The notes under the pieces are model-generated. The model was not told where the DNA came from. It worked only from the letters and a program-made list of their open reading frames with translations, and made no database searches. Of a DNA stretch of 64,000 nucleotides, positions 50,086 to 63,555 are shown one piece after another (the first letter of the stretch is position 1; every line of letters starts with the position of its first letter). This stretch comes from Amphiduros pacificus (lineage: Eukaryota > Annelida > Polychaeta > Phyllodocida > Hesionidae), in assembly GCA_949316495.1 (NCBI GenBank), contig OX439010.1, positions 19,039,766-19,103,765 on the forward strand, written 5' to 3'. A program made the position numbers and the translations under genes.

Positions 50086-52449
50086 GTAAGATAAAATAAA
50101 ACAATGGATTGGTGGCATTTAGATTTGAAACAGCTGGATGCAGGTCACATTTAAAACCAGCAATATATTAGCATCACTTTCAGGGATCACAGACCGTACA
50201 GGAATACGGGATGAAGTGGCTTACTATCAAATGCTTATTTGACGTGAAACAGGACATGCACAAACTCATACAAGACGAGACATGGCGTTGACAGGAAGTA
50301 GAATTACGGGATCAAAACAATATGTCTGTGAACCACTAATTTTGCCTTGACAATACAGAGATTTTACAAAAACATTTTTCTGAGGAAAATGTTATAAATA
50401 TAATTGAAAAAATGGCATAAAATGAGTCTAAACTTGATGAATGAATATGAGAAATGAATATATTAATGTCATACGTTTCTGACAATTAATAGGTGTTCTA
50501 TTATTTCTTTCAATGGTTACAGATAAGGGCATGGCGAAAATATTCAGATTTGTAAGACTTGTCTGTCTGTTATATGACTAGGGATCAAAGACCGACCAAT
50601 AAAAGTTGGGTCTGCACATCTGCCGACCATATATGAACCCCTCTGACTCAAAATAGTCTATAGAAAAGGCAAACTATCGAATAGCAACCCTTTTCAATGT
50701 ATGTCGGGCAAGCTCCAGCGAAGCTTACCAACCTCCAGATGGGAGCTTCAGGGCCTAAGGTTTGTTATGTAAGAGCTGCTCCAATTGGTTTATTCCAATG
50801 AATTTCTTGATTGGTTAATCTATTAATATTTTGGTGGAAACCCTTTCCTGTATGACTAGATACTATAAATAGATTGGTGGAATCCCTTTAGGGCACGCTG
50901 GGGTATCCAATTTTGTTTTTTATATATCTACTTTGCTGAAATTAATTTGTTAAGTAAGGTTTTATTAACATTTCAAATTAAAAATGACATCATGGAATCA
51001 AATAGAATCTAATCACCTATTAGAGTGACCAAAATGACCGCTGACCTCAACCAGCCCTGCTGGATCGCGCAGATTTATCTGCCGCCAGATGGAGTTGGCT
51101 GGTAGACCGGCTAAAGCTCCAGTGATAGTCATTTTACCTCCCACGAAATGAAATTTCATAAATTCTCTTGTGATAGGGACCCATCATTGTGCAAAATATT
51201 ATTAATTGAAGATAATATTGCTGCACCGGCCATTAAACCGCTTCACGCAAAAATTAAAAGCTTCTGTCTGGCACTTCCGGGATCGGGTATTGTAATGTGT
51301 CTTACATCTGGGTGTTCAGCAATCTCTATACATGTCTTTTGAGATATATGACGTGACAAAAACATGATAATGTCAGTCTCCAGTTCTCATCCTATCGATC
51401 ATCAAAAAGACTATCTGTCAAAATGATATGATTGGAACTAAAAACTATTGTGAAGACATTATAAAAGATTCTGCCTGACTCAAAACCACATCTTTAATTA
51501 CTACATGTACATGTAGACATAGAGTACTGATTGTTCTGAAAAACAACGCAGTAGCAGATATTTGTAAGATATTCCACTTAGAAAACATAAGTTTTGAGTC
51601 TTTATTTTATAAATAAGTCCAAATCTGGCAACATTACTGCAGCAGGGCATTACAAGACATTATATGTCTTTACTATGGCAAGGCTGCTTATTTTATTTTG
51701 CAATCTTGAGGCCATTATTCAGAGACATCTATTGTTATCTTTACAATAGATAAAATAATACAATGGATCTACATGCAGACGACATTGTATTGGTACTTTA
51801 AGTGTTATTTCACAATAAATAAATGCTAGATTGAAAAATAATTTGGGTTACAAATAGAGGCATATCACCTGTACAAAGCTGGATTCTAATTATTCTATTT
51901 GTAAATTAATATAACTTTCTGAGTATCAAAGAAGATGTCTTTGCAAATAATGAATAAGTTACGACACATTTATCCAAATTAGTTGATGTTATGTATATAG
52001 TTTAGAAATGGAAATAGAATTACCATGATTTAGTTTACTTTATAATTTGTGAGAATGTATTTTCAGAATAAACTATGCATTACAAGATTAACACTTGAAT
52101 TACAGGGTATAATATTCACAGTGTAAAAATAGAGCATATGTAACAAGATATTACAACATAGCCCCTGCACTGGCAGCAGCTGGTTTTGTTACTTTTCTTA
52201 TCTGAACCGTTTTATGCAAGTGGTGGTCCAAACTGTCACCCTCATGTTTCAGTCTGCATAACAAATCGGGGTATTGGTCATCGTTTGCTTGAGAACCAGC
52301 TTTAATTAAACATAAGGTTCCACAGTAAATATCAAGTATAGCAAGAAGTAAACCGGAAATTTGCTGTTTCTTGATTGTGGATTCAAACAATAGGGTCATT
52401 AGGTACCTGTAATGGAAAACAAGGATTGAGGTAATGTGCAAGTATAGTT

Positions 52450-52620
52450 CGTAAACAACTGTGATAATACTTAGTTACAAAACATTCCTTTATTATGAAT
52501 AAATGTTGAACATAAACATCTCTTGTCATACAAAGTTACCATGCATTCATTAATTATGGATAAATCTTGAACATAAACAACTCTTATGACACAACGTTAC
52601 AAGGCATTCATTTATTTTGT
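52450..52620. repeat. ~68-bp tandem repeat, 2.5 copies
   Basis: Repeated words gttac, cattcattaattatg, ataaatcttgaacataaaca and cttatgacac recur with spacing near 68 bp. Confidence 0.7.
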
Positions 52621-54319
52621 ATAAATCAAAATAAAATGATATACAGTATGTAAGGTATATATTTCATTTTGTTGTCTCTTATGTTTTGATAGAATAAATC
52701 AAATTGACAAAGCCTGGGTTTCCACTTACTCTCGGTGTTTCCACTTACTCTCGGTAAAGAGTGAGACACTAGGTGCCAGTGATAGATTTTAATTTGATCT
52801 GATATAGTATAAATATTGCTTATGGACATATATTTTAGAGAATATAGGTTTCTACATTGTGTCAAAGGAAAGGAATAGTAGAACATATATTTGTTTGTTT
52901 GAAAGGCGTGCGATATGTTTGTATTAATGTAAAGTTATAATACAAACATATATCAGACGGATGATTTCAGATATTCTTATGCATGATCTTATTATATATT
53001 TTTGTCTCCCTCATGATCAAAACACAAAATGTTCACATTTGCCTATATACAACAACAAGGTAGAAAAATCGCATGGCAGCTCTATCAATCACCATTATCG
53101 AGTAGTGTTGCCTGTGATTGGCTCATTGGTGGCGTTCCTGTCCCAGGTGGGCGTGGAGACCCGGATGGAGGAAGAGCGGGGGGATTACCCGGATACTCAG
53201 GATGGTGACATGCGTGATACCCCTGAGTTAGGAGCTCAGGCCTAGCTGAGTATCTCTCACACACTCTCTTCACCTGAAGGGCGATATTGTAACACGATCT
53301 GATCAGCTGAGTCCAGCTCATCAACCACATCTTCACACGTTTAAACAATTTCTAGTGCAAAACCCCAAGTGAGTTCTGTTCTCCTGTTAATGAATGCAAT
53401 GAGTCCACAGATGACTGCCGCTACATTGATTATTATTCAAGAAAGTTAGTGTTGGAAATCGCGTGTTTTCCTATGGGATGAATATCAAAAGATCAAGGTG
53501 GACATGTGATATTGCCTGGTCCGAGGGGAGGTCTGAGGGGGGATATGACACGTGACGTGTAGCGAGAGTTCAGCGTGATGTGGACACTATTAGACATTTT
53601 CAGTCTCCCTTGTTTCAAATCTGACAGTACAGCACTGCCCAAAAGCACCTGAGCACCTATGGCCTCTTACATCTGACATCAGCGTCTTTCACCTGTTACA
53701 TTATATAAATAGTGAGTAACATAATCTGGAATGGAGAAATACGAGACAGCAATACATCTAATTATGAACTGGAAACTCCAACTTCTTTATAAAACTTCCA
53801 GATCACTTCTCAGATGTATGTAAATTCACGTTCACAAGAGCAGATTACTTTTGTGTGAATTTATAATAAGATTGTCCAGGTATCTGATTGCACCCTTTGA
53901 ATGGGGATGACAAATTAATTAATTTCTAGTATATGTTAATTAGTGGATGAACGTAATCGCAATAATTAGCTTTTTTGTTCACATTTTGAAACGTTATCGT
54001 TCAACATGTAAAGTCATAACTAATTTCATACGTGCACAGTTTTTGTTCTCACACATGTGTAACAAATAAATAAATTTCAATGCAAATTGGGTTTATTTCT
54101 CTTCCAGGCATATATTGGGGAGAATGAGGTTAAATATATTCAGGAACTCTCTATATTTATAATACTCATTGAGATATTAATGACAAAATATAGTCTCCAT
54201 CCTAGTCAATGATTAATAACTGTATCAGGTGTCTTCATATCATTTCCTATAGCTGCCTAGACAAGGAGTAGATACTAAGGCCTATATTGATAAACGATAG
54301 GTGCATTGTGTCTGCATTA

Positions 54320-54805
54320 CACATAGAGTGAGAGAGGAAGATAGAGTGAAAAGGGGAGAGATAGAGTGAGGGGGGAGAGATAGAGTGAGAGGGGGAGGGG
54401 AGATAGAGTGAGAGGGGAGAGATAGAGTGAAAGGGGAGGGGAGATAGAGTGAGGAGGAGGAGAGATATAGTGAGAGGGGGATGGGGAGAGATAGAGTGAA
54501 GGGGGAGAGATATAGTGAGAGAGGGAGAGATAGAATGAAAGGGAGGGGAGATAGAGCGAGATGGGGATAGATATCGTGAGGGGGGAGAGAGATAGAGTGA
54601 GAAGGGGAGATATAGGGTGAGAGTGAGAGGGGGAAAAATAGAGTGAAAGGGGGAGAGATAGAGTGAGGGGGGGATAGAGTGAGGGGGAGAGATAGAGTGA
54701 GAGGGGGAGATAAAGGGTGAGAGTGAGAGGGGGAGAGAGATAGAGGGATAAGGGGAGAGGGGAGGGGAGAGAGATAGACTGAGAGGGAAAGGGAGAGAGA
54801 GTGGA
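54320..54805. repeat. Purine-only minisatellite (gagagatagagtgag)
   Basis: Nearly 500 bp of G/A with scattered T, built from variants of ggggagagatagagtgagag. Homopurine tracts with mirror symmetry can form triplex DNA. The reverse frames (LSLPLSLYLSP) are by-products. Confidence 0.9.
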
Positions 54806-55530
54806 AACAAAATAAATCAAATATAAAATGAAAAAGAAAATGTACAACAATCCTTCTATATCAGAAGTCAAGATAACAGGTAGCATAAAGGCACAGTCTG
54901 CAGAGATGAACTGCACCGAGCGCCTTGGTGATGGCAGTTTACATTCAGGTTTGTGTCTAGTGTCTTCCATATGATGTGCATCTGTCCTCGCCACAGATCA
55001 GTGCCTCGCTCTGTGTGCTGAGAATGCTTGCTTTGTGTCATACGCAGCATAGACCACAAAGATCTCTGCATGTTCTCTTCCTTCTTTAAATATCATCTTT
55101 CCTTCTTTTCTTTGTGTAAACCTAACATCAATGCCTTCCACTTCATATGTCTCCATTATATCTTTATATCTCCATTTGGTCGCTTTTGTAATATCCTATT
55201 TCTTGTATATCTGTGTGGTAATGTCGCACCATCTTCAAGCCATTATGTATGGAAACCTGAATCGTCCACAAATCATGTCTAAACCGATATATCTGGCTTA
55301 TCCAATTATATCCCCATTTTTGTTGCTAGCTTGTGTTTTTCTATTTTTGTCGCTGGGTACTGAAATACCCCCTTATTAAGAGATGTCTTTTAGATTTTTG
55401 AGCCTAAATTGAGCATGGGTAGCAGAACATGTAAATATAATTCAAACGTTTTGTCATGTGCTCCTTTAGCTCATCATGTTCCATATATCGTTCAGGTCAA
55501 ACAACCTTGATTTATTCATGCACCATCTTA

Positions 55531-56416
55531 AGGTATTTGGATACTCTGGCATTTCATAGTTTAATTTTTCTAGTTTTTTGCATATTGAAACAGTAGACAT
55601 ATCCTGAGTCAAAAACAATTTTTATTTGTACATTTACCATCTGTATATTTTTGTACAGCTGTCACTAATAAGGCGAAAAATCAATATTTTACAATAAATT
55701 TAGTGAATAACATAATTCAGTTATAATGCATCCCATGTAACATTAAGGAAAAGAAATATAACTTTTATACTTAAGTTTACATTGTTTATCAATAACAAGC
55801 ATGTTTTGCATGAAATTAGTACTTTTTCTATTTATAGATTGCTTGATAACACAACAGTGGCGCCATGTAGTGGCATAATCTTACTGCAATATTCCACATC
55901 TAATGCATTTATTTAATTTTGGCTTGTTTAATTTCTTAGTTACTTTGCTAAAAATGAAGGTAAATATGTATTCTATCATATAATGGAAAAACATATGGAT
56001 GTCACCACATTATTTCCTTCTGAAAAATTAATTATTTGAAATAGAATATGCGCAAATATGGGTGAAATTATAGAAAAGTGACATTTTTTGTCCATTATTG
56101 AGGCTGAAAGATGTAATTACAACATATGTCATTTAAATGATATAATTTGAATCTGGGAAGCTTCTTTAATGCCTTTATTCACATATTTTGACCATGCTTT
56201 TGGGTATAATGATTCACGACAGCCCTTTTTCATTGATTTTCATTTTAATGTCTCAGAATGAGCAAGCTGATTTGATTTTTGGTGGGAAAAGTTTTACAAG
56301 TGGAAGTACATTTATTTAAGATTTCATTTACTAGACAACTCCAATTTGCCATTTTTTCCACCAGGTGGAGATGGTGCTTCTGTGGCTCCACCTACAACCA
56401 GGGTATCCAAATACCT
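55531..56416. mobile_element. 886-bp non-autonomous DNA transposon with TIRs and TA flanks
   Basis: Left end aggtatttggatactctgg (55531-55549) and right end ccagggtatccaaatacct (56398-56416) are inverted repeats of 19 bp with one mismatch. Each is flanked by TA (55529-55530 and 56417-56418), the target-site duplication of the Tc1/mariner superfamily. The interior is AT-rich with no long open frame, so it is a MITE-like or internally degraded element. The flanks also share accatctta, perhaps by chance. Family identity is inferred from the TA and TIRs only. Confidence 0.8.
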
Positions 56417-56744
56417 TAATACCATCTTAATCTCCAGTGCCCACTGAGATACAAGTGTCAACAGCAGGATCTCTACTCATCTTCAGGACAGGATTTCATT
56501 ATTGCAAAATCTTGACAGGATTACAGCTCAGGTCTCGTCACGAAATGCCTAAAATAAGGTTTATACTGAAGTAAAATTCTGTTTACACGCACGCCCATTG
56601 GACACACTTTCACGTGCTAGGCTGAACGTTATCTTTCTTTATTGAACTGATATTCTATTCATTATCATTACGTTAATTTAATTGTACGCTTAAAACATTG
56701 TTTAAAAGCTCAGCATTCTTGGTGCTCATTATTCATAAAGGGCT

Positions 56745-56980
56745 ATGGGCATCGGCGCAGTAGGTTTGAGCACAGCTTATTAAGCACAACTGCCTCTAAA
56801 AAGATCAAGGGGTATTGAGTTCGATTCCCAGCACTGCAAAAATTGAATTCGCGTCACATATTTTCATATGAGCAGAGTCCAATTTTTGTAGACCAAACCA
56901 GACCTAATTTTAGGTCTCGTCATGAAATAACTGCAATAATGATAAAAATGAGCTAAACTCCAGAAAAACAAACCAAAATA
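56745..56980 (+). mobile_element. tRNA-derived SINE, family A-like, + strand diverged copy
   Basis: The head has an A-box-like ggcgcagtaggtttgagc and a B-box-like gagttcgattccc, followed by ttcatatgagcagagtcc and the tail block ggtctcgtcatgaaataact, ending in aaaacaaacc. This matches the + reading of the family A body with many changes. Confidence 0.75.
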
Positions 56981-57394
56981 AAACTAGCGCTAAAACCTAC
57001 ATAAATCATGATTGAAAATATTTTCTTATCTAGCAAATTTCTCAAATTTTGGTATCGTTGTTGCTGCAATATTGAACACTTATTGACTCCGTGCATGAAT
57101 ACAGCTCTGTTAAATATTCAAGGACTTTGACCAAGATCAAACTCCTTCTGAAGGCAAGCTAAGTAATTCAGATCTGTCCCAGTGCCACTGCCTTTAAGTG
57201 TCACATCTGACACATAGGGCTACTTTAGGCCTCAACATCAAACCTAGGAATGTGCACAGCAAACGGTAGAGGACTTTGTGTTGTATTATTGAGTTCACTG
57301 GCTGGACACTTTGTATGAATATGTTACATATACACGTCAACTTTGTTTGACTGTCATCCACAAAGTGTGAAACACCCCACTATATGTGTCACAT

Positions 57395-57520
57395 TACTGC
57401 TCATGACACATCTGTGCTCATGATATATTGCTGCTCATGACACATTACTGCTCATGACACATCACTGCTCATGATACATCACTACTCATGATACATCATT
57501 GCTCATGACACATCACTGCA
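57395..57520. repeat. 17-bp minisatellite (ctcatgacacatcactg)
   Basis: About seven copies of ctcatgacacatcactg with t/c and a/t variants. Confidence 0.85.
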
Positions 57521-57934
57521 CCTTGTCTGTCACCCCACTTTATAGACACCATTGGTTTACCCTGACAATATATTTGGAGTTGGAGGATTTTTTTATAACA
57601 TGCCAATCTCCTAAATGATAAAGGACTTCCACATGGTGTCAGTATGGGTGAGACTTTCTGAAATGACAGTTCCATAACGTTGTTTGACACTATCATCAAT
57701 AATGGCTGATACATGTCTTGTGATATCTCAGGAGACTTCATTGCCCAAAATGACGTTTGAATTGACAGAAAACAGGCTCATTTAAAACATAAATAATCCA
57801 CACAACATTTTAAGTTGTCTGAATTCATAATTTCGATGCTTGGATAACCATCCATCATTCTAAATATGGTTAGTGGAAATATTTAATAATTTATGTCATA
57901 GATCACCTGGATGAGGAGTTGTCATCAAATACTC

Positions 57935-59265
57935 TGCCTGTCATCTCACTCTGCTTGTCATCCCACTCTGCCTGTCATCCCACTCTGCTTGTCATCCCAC
58001 TCTGCCTGTCATCCCACTCTGCTTGTCTTCCCACTCTGCCTCTCATCCCACTCTGCCTGTCATTCCACTCTGCCTGTCACCCCACTCTGCCTGTCACCCC
58101 ACTCTGCCTGTCATCCCACTCTGCCTGTCATCACACTCTGCCTGTCATCACACTCTGCTTGTCATCCCACTCTGCCTGTCATCCCACTCTGCCTGTCATC
58201 CCACTCTGCTTGTCTTCCCACTCTGCCTCTCATCCCACTCTGCCTGTCATTCCACTCTGCCTGTCTTCCCATTCTGCCTGTCATCCCACTCTGCCTGTCA
58301 TCCCACTCTGCCTGTCATCACACTCTGCTTGTCATCCCACTCTGCCTGTCATCCCACTCTGCTTGTCTTCCCACTCTGCCTCTCATCCCACTCTGCCTGT
58401 CATTCCACTCTGCCTGTCTTCCCATTCTGCCTGTCATCCCACTCTGCCTGTCATCCCACTCTGCTTGTCTTCCCACTCTGCCTCTCATTCCACTCTGCCT
58501 GTCATTCCACTCTGCCTGTCTTCCCACTCTGCCTCTCATCCCACTCTGCCTGTCATTCCACTCTGCCTGTCTTCCCATTCTGCTTGTCATCCCACTCTGC
58601 CTGTCATCCCACTCTGCCTGTCATCCCACTCTGCCTGTCATCCCACTCTGCCTGTCATCCCACTCTGCCTGTCATCCCACTCTGCCTGTCATCCCACTCT
58701 GCTTGTCTTCCCACTCTGCCTCTCATCCCACTCTGCCTGTCATTCCACTCTGCCTGTCTTCCCATTCTGCTTGTCATCCCACTCTGCCTGTCATCCCACT
58801 CTGCCTGTCATCCCACTCTGCCTGTCATCCCACTCTGCCTGTCATCCCACTCTGTCTGTCATCCCACTCTGCCTGTCACCCCACTCTGCCTGTCATCCCA
58901 CTCTGCCTGTCATCCCACTCTGCCTGTCATCCCACTCTGCCTGTCATCCCACTCTGCCTGTCATCCCACTTTGTCTGTCATCCCACTCTGCCTGTCACCC
59001 CACTCTGTCTGTCACCCCACTCTGTCTGTCACTCCACTCTGACTGTCATCCCACTCTGCCTGTCATCCCACTCTGCCTGTCATCCCACTCTGCCTGTCAT
59101 CCCGATCTGCCTGTCATCCCACTCTGCCTGTCATCCCACTCTGCCTGTCACCCCACTCTGCCTGTCACCCCACTCTGTCTGCCATCCCACTCTGCCTGTC
59201 ACCCCACTCTGCCTGTCACCCCACTCTGTCTGCCATCCCACTCTGTCTGTCATCCCACTCTGCCG
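57935..59265. repeat. 17-bp C/T-rich satellite open in three frames
   Basis: About 78 copies of tcatcccactctgcctg. The unit has no stop in any + frame, so all three frames stay open for 339-457 codons, giving a 17-residue repeat (LPVIPLCLSSHSACHPT). Block structure (cttgtcttcccactctgcct segments) shows larger duplications. I see no evidence of a real protein. Confidence 0.93.
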
Positions 59266-59554
59266 AATAAATCAGAGATTTTAGTGTGAGGGATTTTAAA
59301 TTCTTCACTTTCATATTACAGAATTTGTCTTATATCTGGAAGCCGTTTAACTGAATGCGCATCTACTTCAACAAACCAGGTATTTTGTTGTGAGTTATTT
59401 GCTGTGTATGTGAATAAATACAGATGTAGGACATTGATTTATGTCTCATCTACCGTCCTACAATACCAGCCGTGGCCATCAAGTGAATAAACCCTTGTTA
59501 AAGCTCTCTGCATTCTGCACACTGATGTTCCTCTGCAACTAAGTCTCAAGTCAC

Positions 59555-59960
59555 ACTAGTACTGGTGTCATACTGGTGTCATACTGGTGTCATACTGATG
59601 TCATACTGATGTCATACTGATGTTACTCTGCAACTAAGTCTCAAGTCATACTGGTGACATACTGGTGTCATACTGGTGTCATACTAGTGTCATACTGGTG
59701 TCATACTGATGTCATACTGATGTTCCTCTGCAACTAAGTCTCAAGCCATACTGGTGTCATACTGGTGTTATACTGGTGTTCCTCTGCAACTTACTCTCAA
59801 GTCACACTAGTACTGGTGTCATACTGGTGCCATACTGGTGTCATACTGGTGTTCCTCTGTAACTAAGTCTGAAGTCAAACTGGTGTCATACTGGTGTCAT
59901 ACTGGTGTCATACTGGTGTCATACTGGTGTCATACTGGTGTCATACTGGTGTCATACTGG
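59555..59960. repeat. 11-bp minisatellite (tcatactggtg) with spacer blocks
   Basis: Runs of tcatactggtg are separated by a recurring block ttcctctgcaactaagtctc at about 59530, 59620, 59720, 59775 and 59850, giving a higher-order pattern. Confidence 0.9.
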
Positions 59961-60142
59961 AACTAAGTCTAAAGTCATTTGTTTGCCGCAGTTATTTCCA
60001 AATATATAAAAATCTGTACAGTTGGCAAAATACAATTATAAAGAAGACAATGATATATATATATAATTTGCAAAAAAATAACAACCGAATCAATGATCAA
60101 GTTTAATACACAAATAAATTTGAATTATGTGGATCCAGATAA

Positions 60143-60345
60143 GTTTGTTTTGTTTTATATGGTTTTACGTCAGTTTCAAACTTATTTCAGTTTAATAATG
60201 GCAGTTCTTTGACATGACAACCCATCCAGTCAGAGATTTACATGGACAATGGTAGAACCTTCAAGCATGAGCCTCGGCTCATATAAAAATCGTACCATAG
60301 CTTTAGTACCAGCACAGCCAGGAATCGAACACATGACCCTTCTGA
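60143..60345 (-). mobile_element. Family A SINE fragment, head-truncated
   Basis: Contains the tail (gtttgttttgtttt), the ttatttcagt block, catgacaacccatccag and gaatcgaacacatgaccc, as in family A. The A-box end is absent, so it could not be transcribed from its own promoter. Confidence 0.7.
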
Positions 60346-60359
60346 ATCAAGATAAGAGA

Positions 60360-60870
60360 GGGATATGACCATTACTTGGGTATATGACCATTATTTTGGA
60401 ATATGACCATTATTTGGGAATATGACCATCACTTAGGGATATGACCATCACTTGGGGATATGACCATCACTTAGGGATATGACCATCACTTAGGTATATG
60501 ACCATCACTTAGGGATATGACCATCACCTAGGGATATGACCATCACTTGGGAATATGAACATCACTTAGGGATATGACCATCGCTTAGGGATATGACCAT
60601 CACTTAGGGATAGGACCATCACTCGGGGATAGGACCATCACTTGGGGATATGACCATTACTTGGGGATATGACCATCACTTGGGGATATGACCATCACTT
60701 GGGGATATAACCATCACTTGGGGATATGACCATCACTTGGGGATATGACCATCACTTGGGGATATGACCATTACTTGGGGATATGACCATTACTTGGGGA
60801 TATGACCATCACTTGGGGATATGGCCATCACTTGGGGATATGACCATCGCTTGGTGATATAACCATGATT
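60360..60870. repeat. 20-bp minisatellite (gatatgaccatcacttgggg)
   Basis: About 25 copies of gatatgaccatcacttgggg, with variant units using ttaggg or attac, and near-perfect at the right half. Confidence 0.93.
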
Positions 60871-62271
60871 TATCTGGTAGCGTATACATATGCTCCAGCG
60901 TGTTCATAATTATATGAAAGACAAATTGAAATCTCTGAGATTGTGTTGTAATACTTACATACCACATTACTTATCATTTGGATTCCATGGCAGAATATGG
61001 GGCTGGTGTACACATTTGTCATTTATGAGATCATGTGTCTGAGACATACTCTGGTGTTCATATAAGTGACATCTCAGAATATATGAATGAGCATGGTTGC
61101 TAAGATTATTAGACTTCGGGATTATTGCTGCTGGAAATCATATGTGATGAACCACTTGGTGGAAGTTAGGAACTCGGGATTGAATTGTCACTGTCACTTT
61201 TAGTCTAGCATTTTGATCAACTCACAAAGAACAATACCTGAAAGTGCCCGTTACCCAGTAACTTGTGTTTAAGTTCATGGGTAGCTGGGGTCGTAATATA
61301 ATTTACCACATTTGCGCCATTTAATTTGCACTTGATTTTTTTTGTACGCAACTCTGCCCAAATGTGTGGCCAACTCAGGTTGTTATAATTCGCATGTCAT
61401 TTGTGAAGTGTTGGCGCAATATTCTCACGCCATTTACATGGTTGGGGGTAGCTACTTCATGCCACTGTGAGCTACGATCGATAGACTCAGTAAGGTTTCC
61501 TGCCGACCCATCTTCAAAATGTGGCATTCATTCTAGGCAGGAAATGAAATGTAGAAGTTTCAGACGTGTTGGTCACCTGTGCGCCGAAACCTAATTATAC
61601 GCTTCCAATGTTTGAGGCATATGAATTTGTAGGTCCACACCCATGTCCTGTAGACGCAAAATGCTCAAACACACGCTTATAAGATGCTGGGAGGTAACCT
61701 CAGAATGCAGTGTCCACAATGCCAGAATGGGAACATGCCACTGACCCTGACGATATGCGCTGATCAAGCACCCGGCACTGATACAGCATTATTCATACCC
61801 TCCAACTGAGCATGATATCCTCTCATGCCACCACCTACTGAATTCCATCCACTATTTTTATGTGATACTTCAATTGCATTATACAACAAGTGAGATTCAA
61901 TTTGTTGTACTTTATTTAATCCGCCTTGTATCAATCTACATTTGTAATCACATTTATCTTCTGGAAGGCTAGTACTTCATATTTATTTATCTTTGTCATG
62001 AATGTCAAACAAATTGTTTTTTAAATTAATTGATTTGAGTATATAGCCTTCGTATAAACATTTTTTTTATTTTTAAGCACACGAATAGATCTTATAAACA
62101 CTTACATTTCCCAATTACTCTGTAATCTCAATTTATTCTTTGTTCGGAAGTACTGATAATTGCATTTTTGTTTAATCTCCACAAAGCTTACACTTTCAGA
62201 ACAGGCATCTTGAGTTATAACAGTGTCCTTCTTGGCATAGAATATGATGCCATGTAAGTTCTATTTCTGCT

Positions 62272-62530
62272 ACACACACCCATACATACACACCCACACG
62301 CCCACACACACAACCACTCACACACACCCATACACACATAAGCATCCATATACACGCGCACACACACACAAGCACACACACTAGCACACAGCCATGCACA
62401 CACACAAGCACACACACAAGCACACATATACACACGCACGCACGCATGCACACACCCACCCACATACACACATACCCATATCACACCCACACACACCCCC
62501 ACACACCCACACACACGCACACACACCTAT
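62272..62530. repeat. CA-rich low-complexity tract
   Basis: Irregular (CA)n with ccc, agc and tat interruptions. Cysteine/valine-rich open frames on the minus strand are artefacts of this composition. Confidence 0.9.
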
Positions 62531-63359
62531 ACCACACGTTTATACAGGAGCTTATAGAAGATGGGTGGTGGTATTATCTCGGGACCTCGTGCGCTTTAGG
62601 TTGCTAATCCTTCACGGATTTCACCCCAGACTGATGGTCCGATGCAGCTTGCCATTGCCATAGCAGATACCTTACTTCGCGGATTTATGTGCTGACGTCA
62701 GAATAACCTCAAGACAAGACCTCTCAATATCACCATGGCGCAATTCACAGCTACAATGCATGCTTTTCTGCTTATCTATATAACGCATTGTGGGTACCTC
62801 AAGAAATAATGCTTTTATGTGTACTAATAATATCATGATGTATATTTGGATGTTCACTAGGGGATATGTCCATATAATGGGTGATATTAGAACCCAATTA
62901 GCGATGCAGCTGCAGCAGGTGGTATCTCTAAGATTGTCTCTCCACTGGTCCCCTCTCCAATAAATCATAGTAATTAACAAAGACGAGCAGCATTGCTGAG
63001 AGAGGTGACCATTATCTGCGCATGTCACATATTAAATCCACAGAAGGTCACAGGGGATATCATTATAATGATCACCTGCCCATGCATGGCCTACATACAG
63101 CGATTAACAATGTAAAACTTGGACAATACTTCAGTTCCAGTAACTGTGAATCGGACTCAACAACATTAATTAATGATTAATATGAGAACTTCTCAGGCAA
63201 ATGTTCACAGAAGCTTTGTGTATCTCAAATAGTAATAAGCATATGAAGTCCATGAAAATAAGTATATATATATATATATATGGTGAGGAATACCTAGCTG
63301 GTGAAACAAATTATGTTAAAACAATGCATGAGGCAAACAAAAAATGTTAAGTTTTTCTT

Positions 63360-63555
63360 TAACTTGTTTTTGGTTTAGGTTACTTTTAACATTATTTCAG
63401 TCCTTTTATGACGAGACCTACTAAAAGCGGATATAGTGCTGCCTTACTGAATTGTCATATAGCAGGCCCTCGAGCTTTACTCAACCAGCCACTGATTTTC
63501 ATGGAGAGTGGGATACATTTTAAGGCGCAGTCCTCAACTCAAATTTGAAATTTAG
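63360..63555 (-). mobile_element. Family A SINE fragment, tRNA head absent
   Basis: Blocks acattatttcagtcctttta, gacgagacctact, gcggatatagtgctgcc and gaattgtcata follow family A order. The match ends before the B box. Confidence 0.75.

Noticed and set aside
53085-53348. Possible receptor or other exon in a GC-richer patch
   Set aside because: Both strands have short open frames, but neither encodes TM5-7 motifs or a recognisable domain. A CAG/GTGAAG donor-like site on the minus strand is not enough.
57911-59289. Three overlapping open frames of 339-457 codons
   Set aside because: All come from a stop-free 17-bp tandem unit. The same peptide repeat appears in each frame, with no flanking domain or gene structure.
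61364-61594. 76-codon + strand frame
   Set aside because: No domain, no splice context and no repeat relation seen. Length is within chance expectation.
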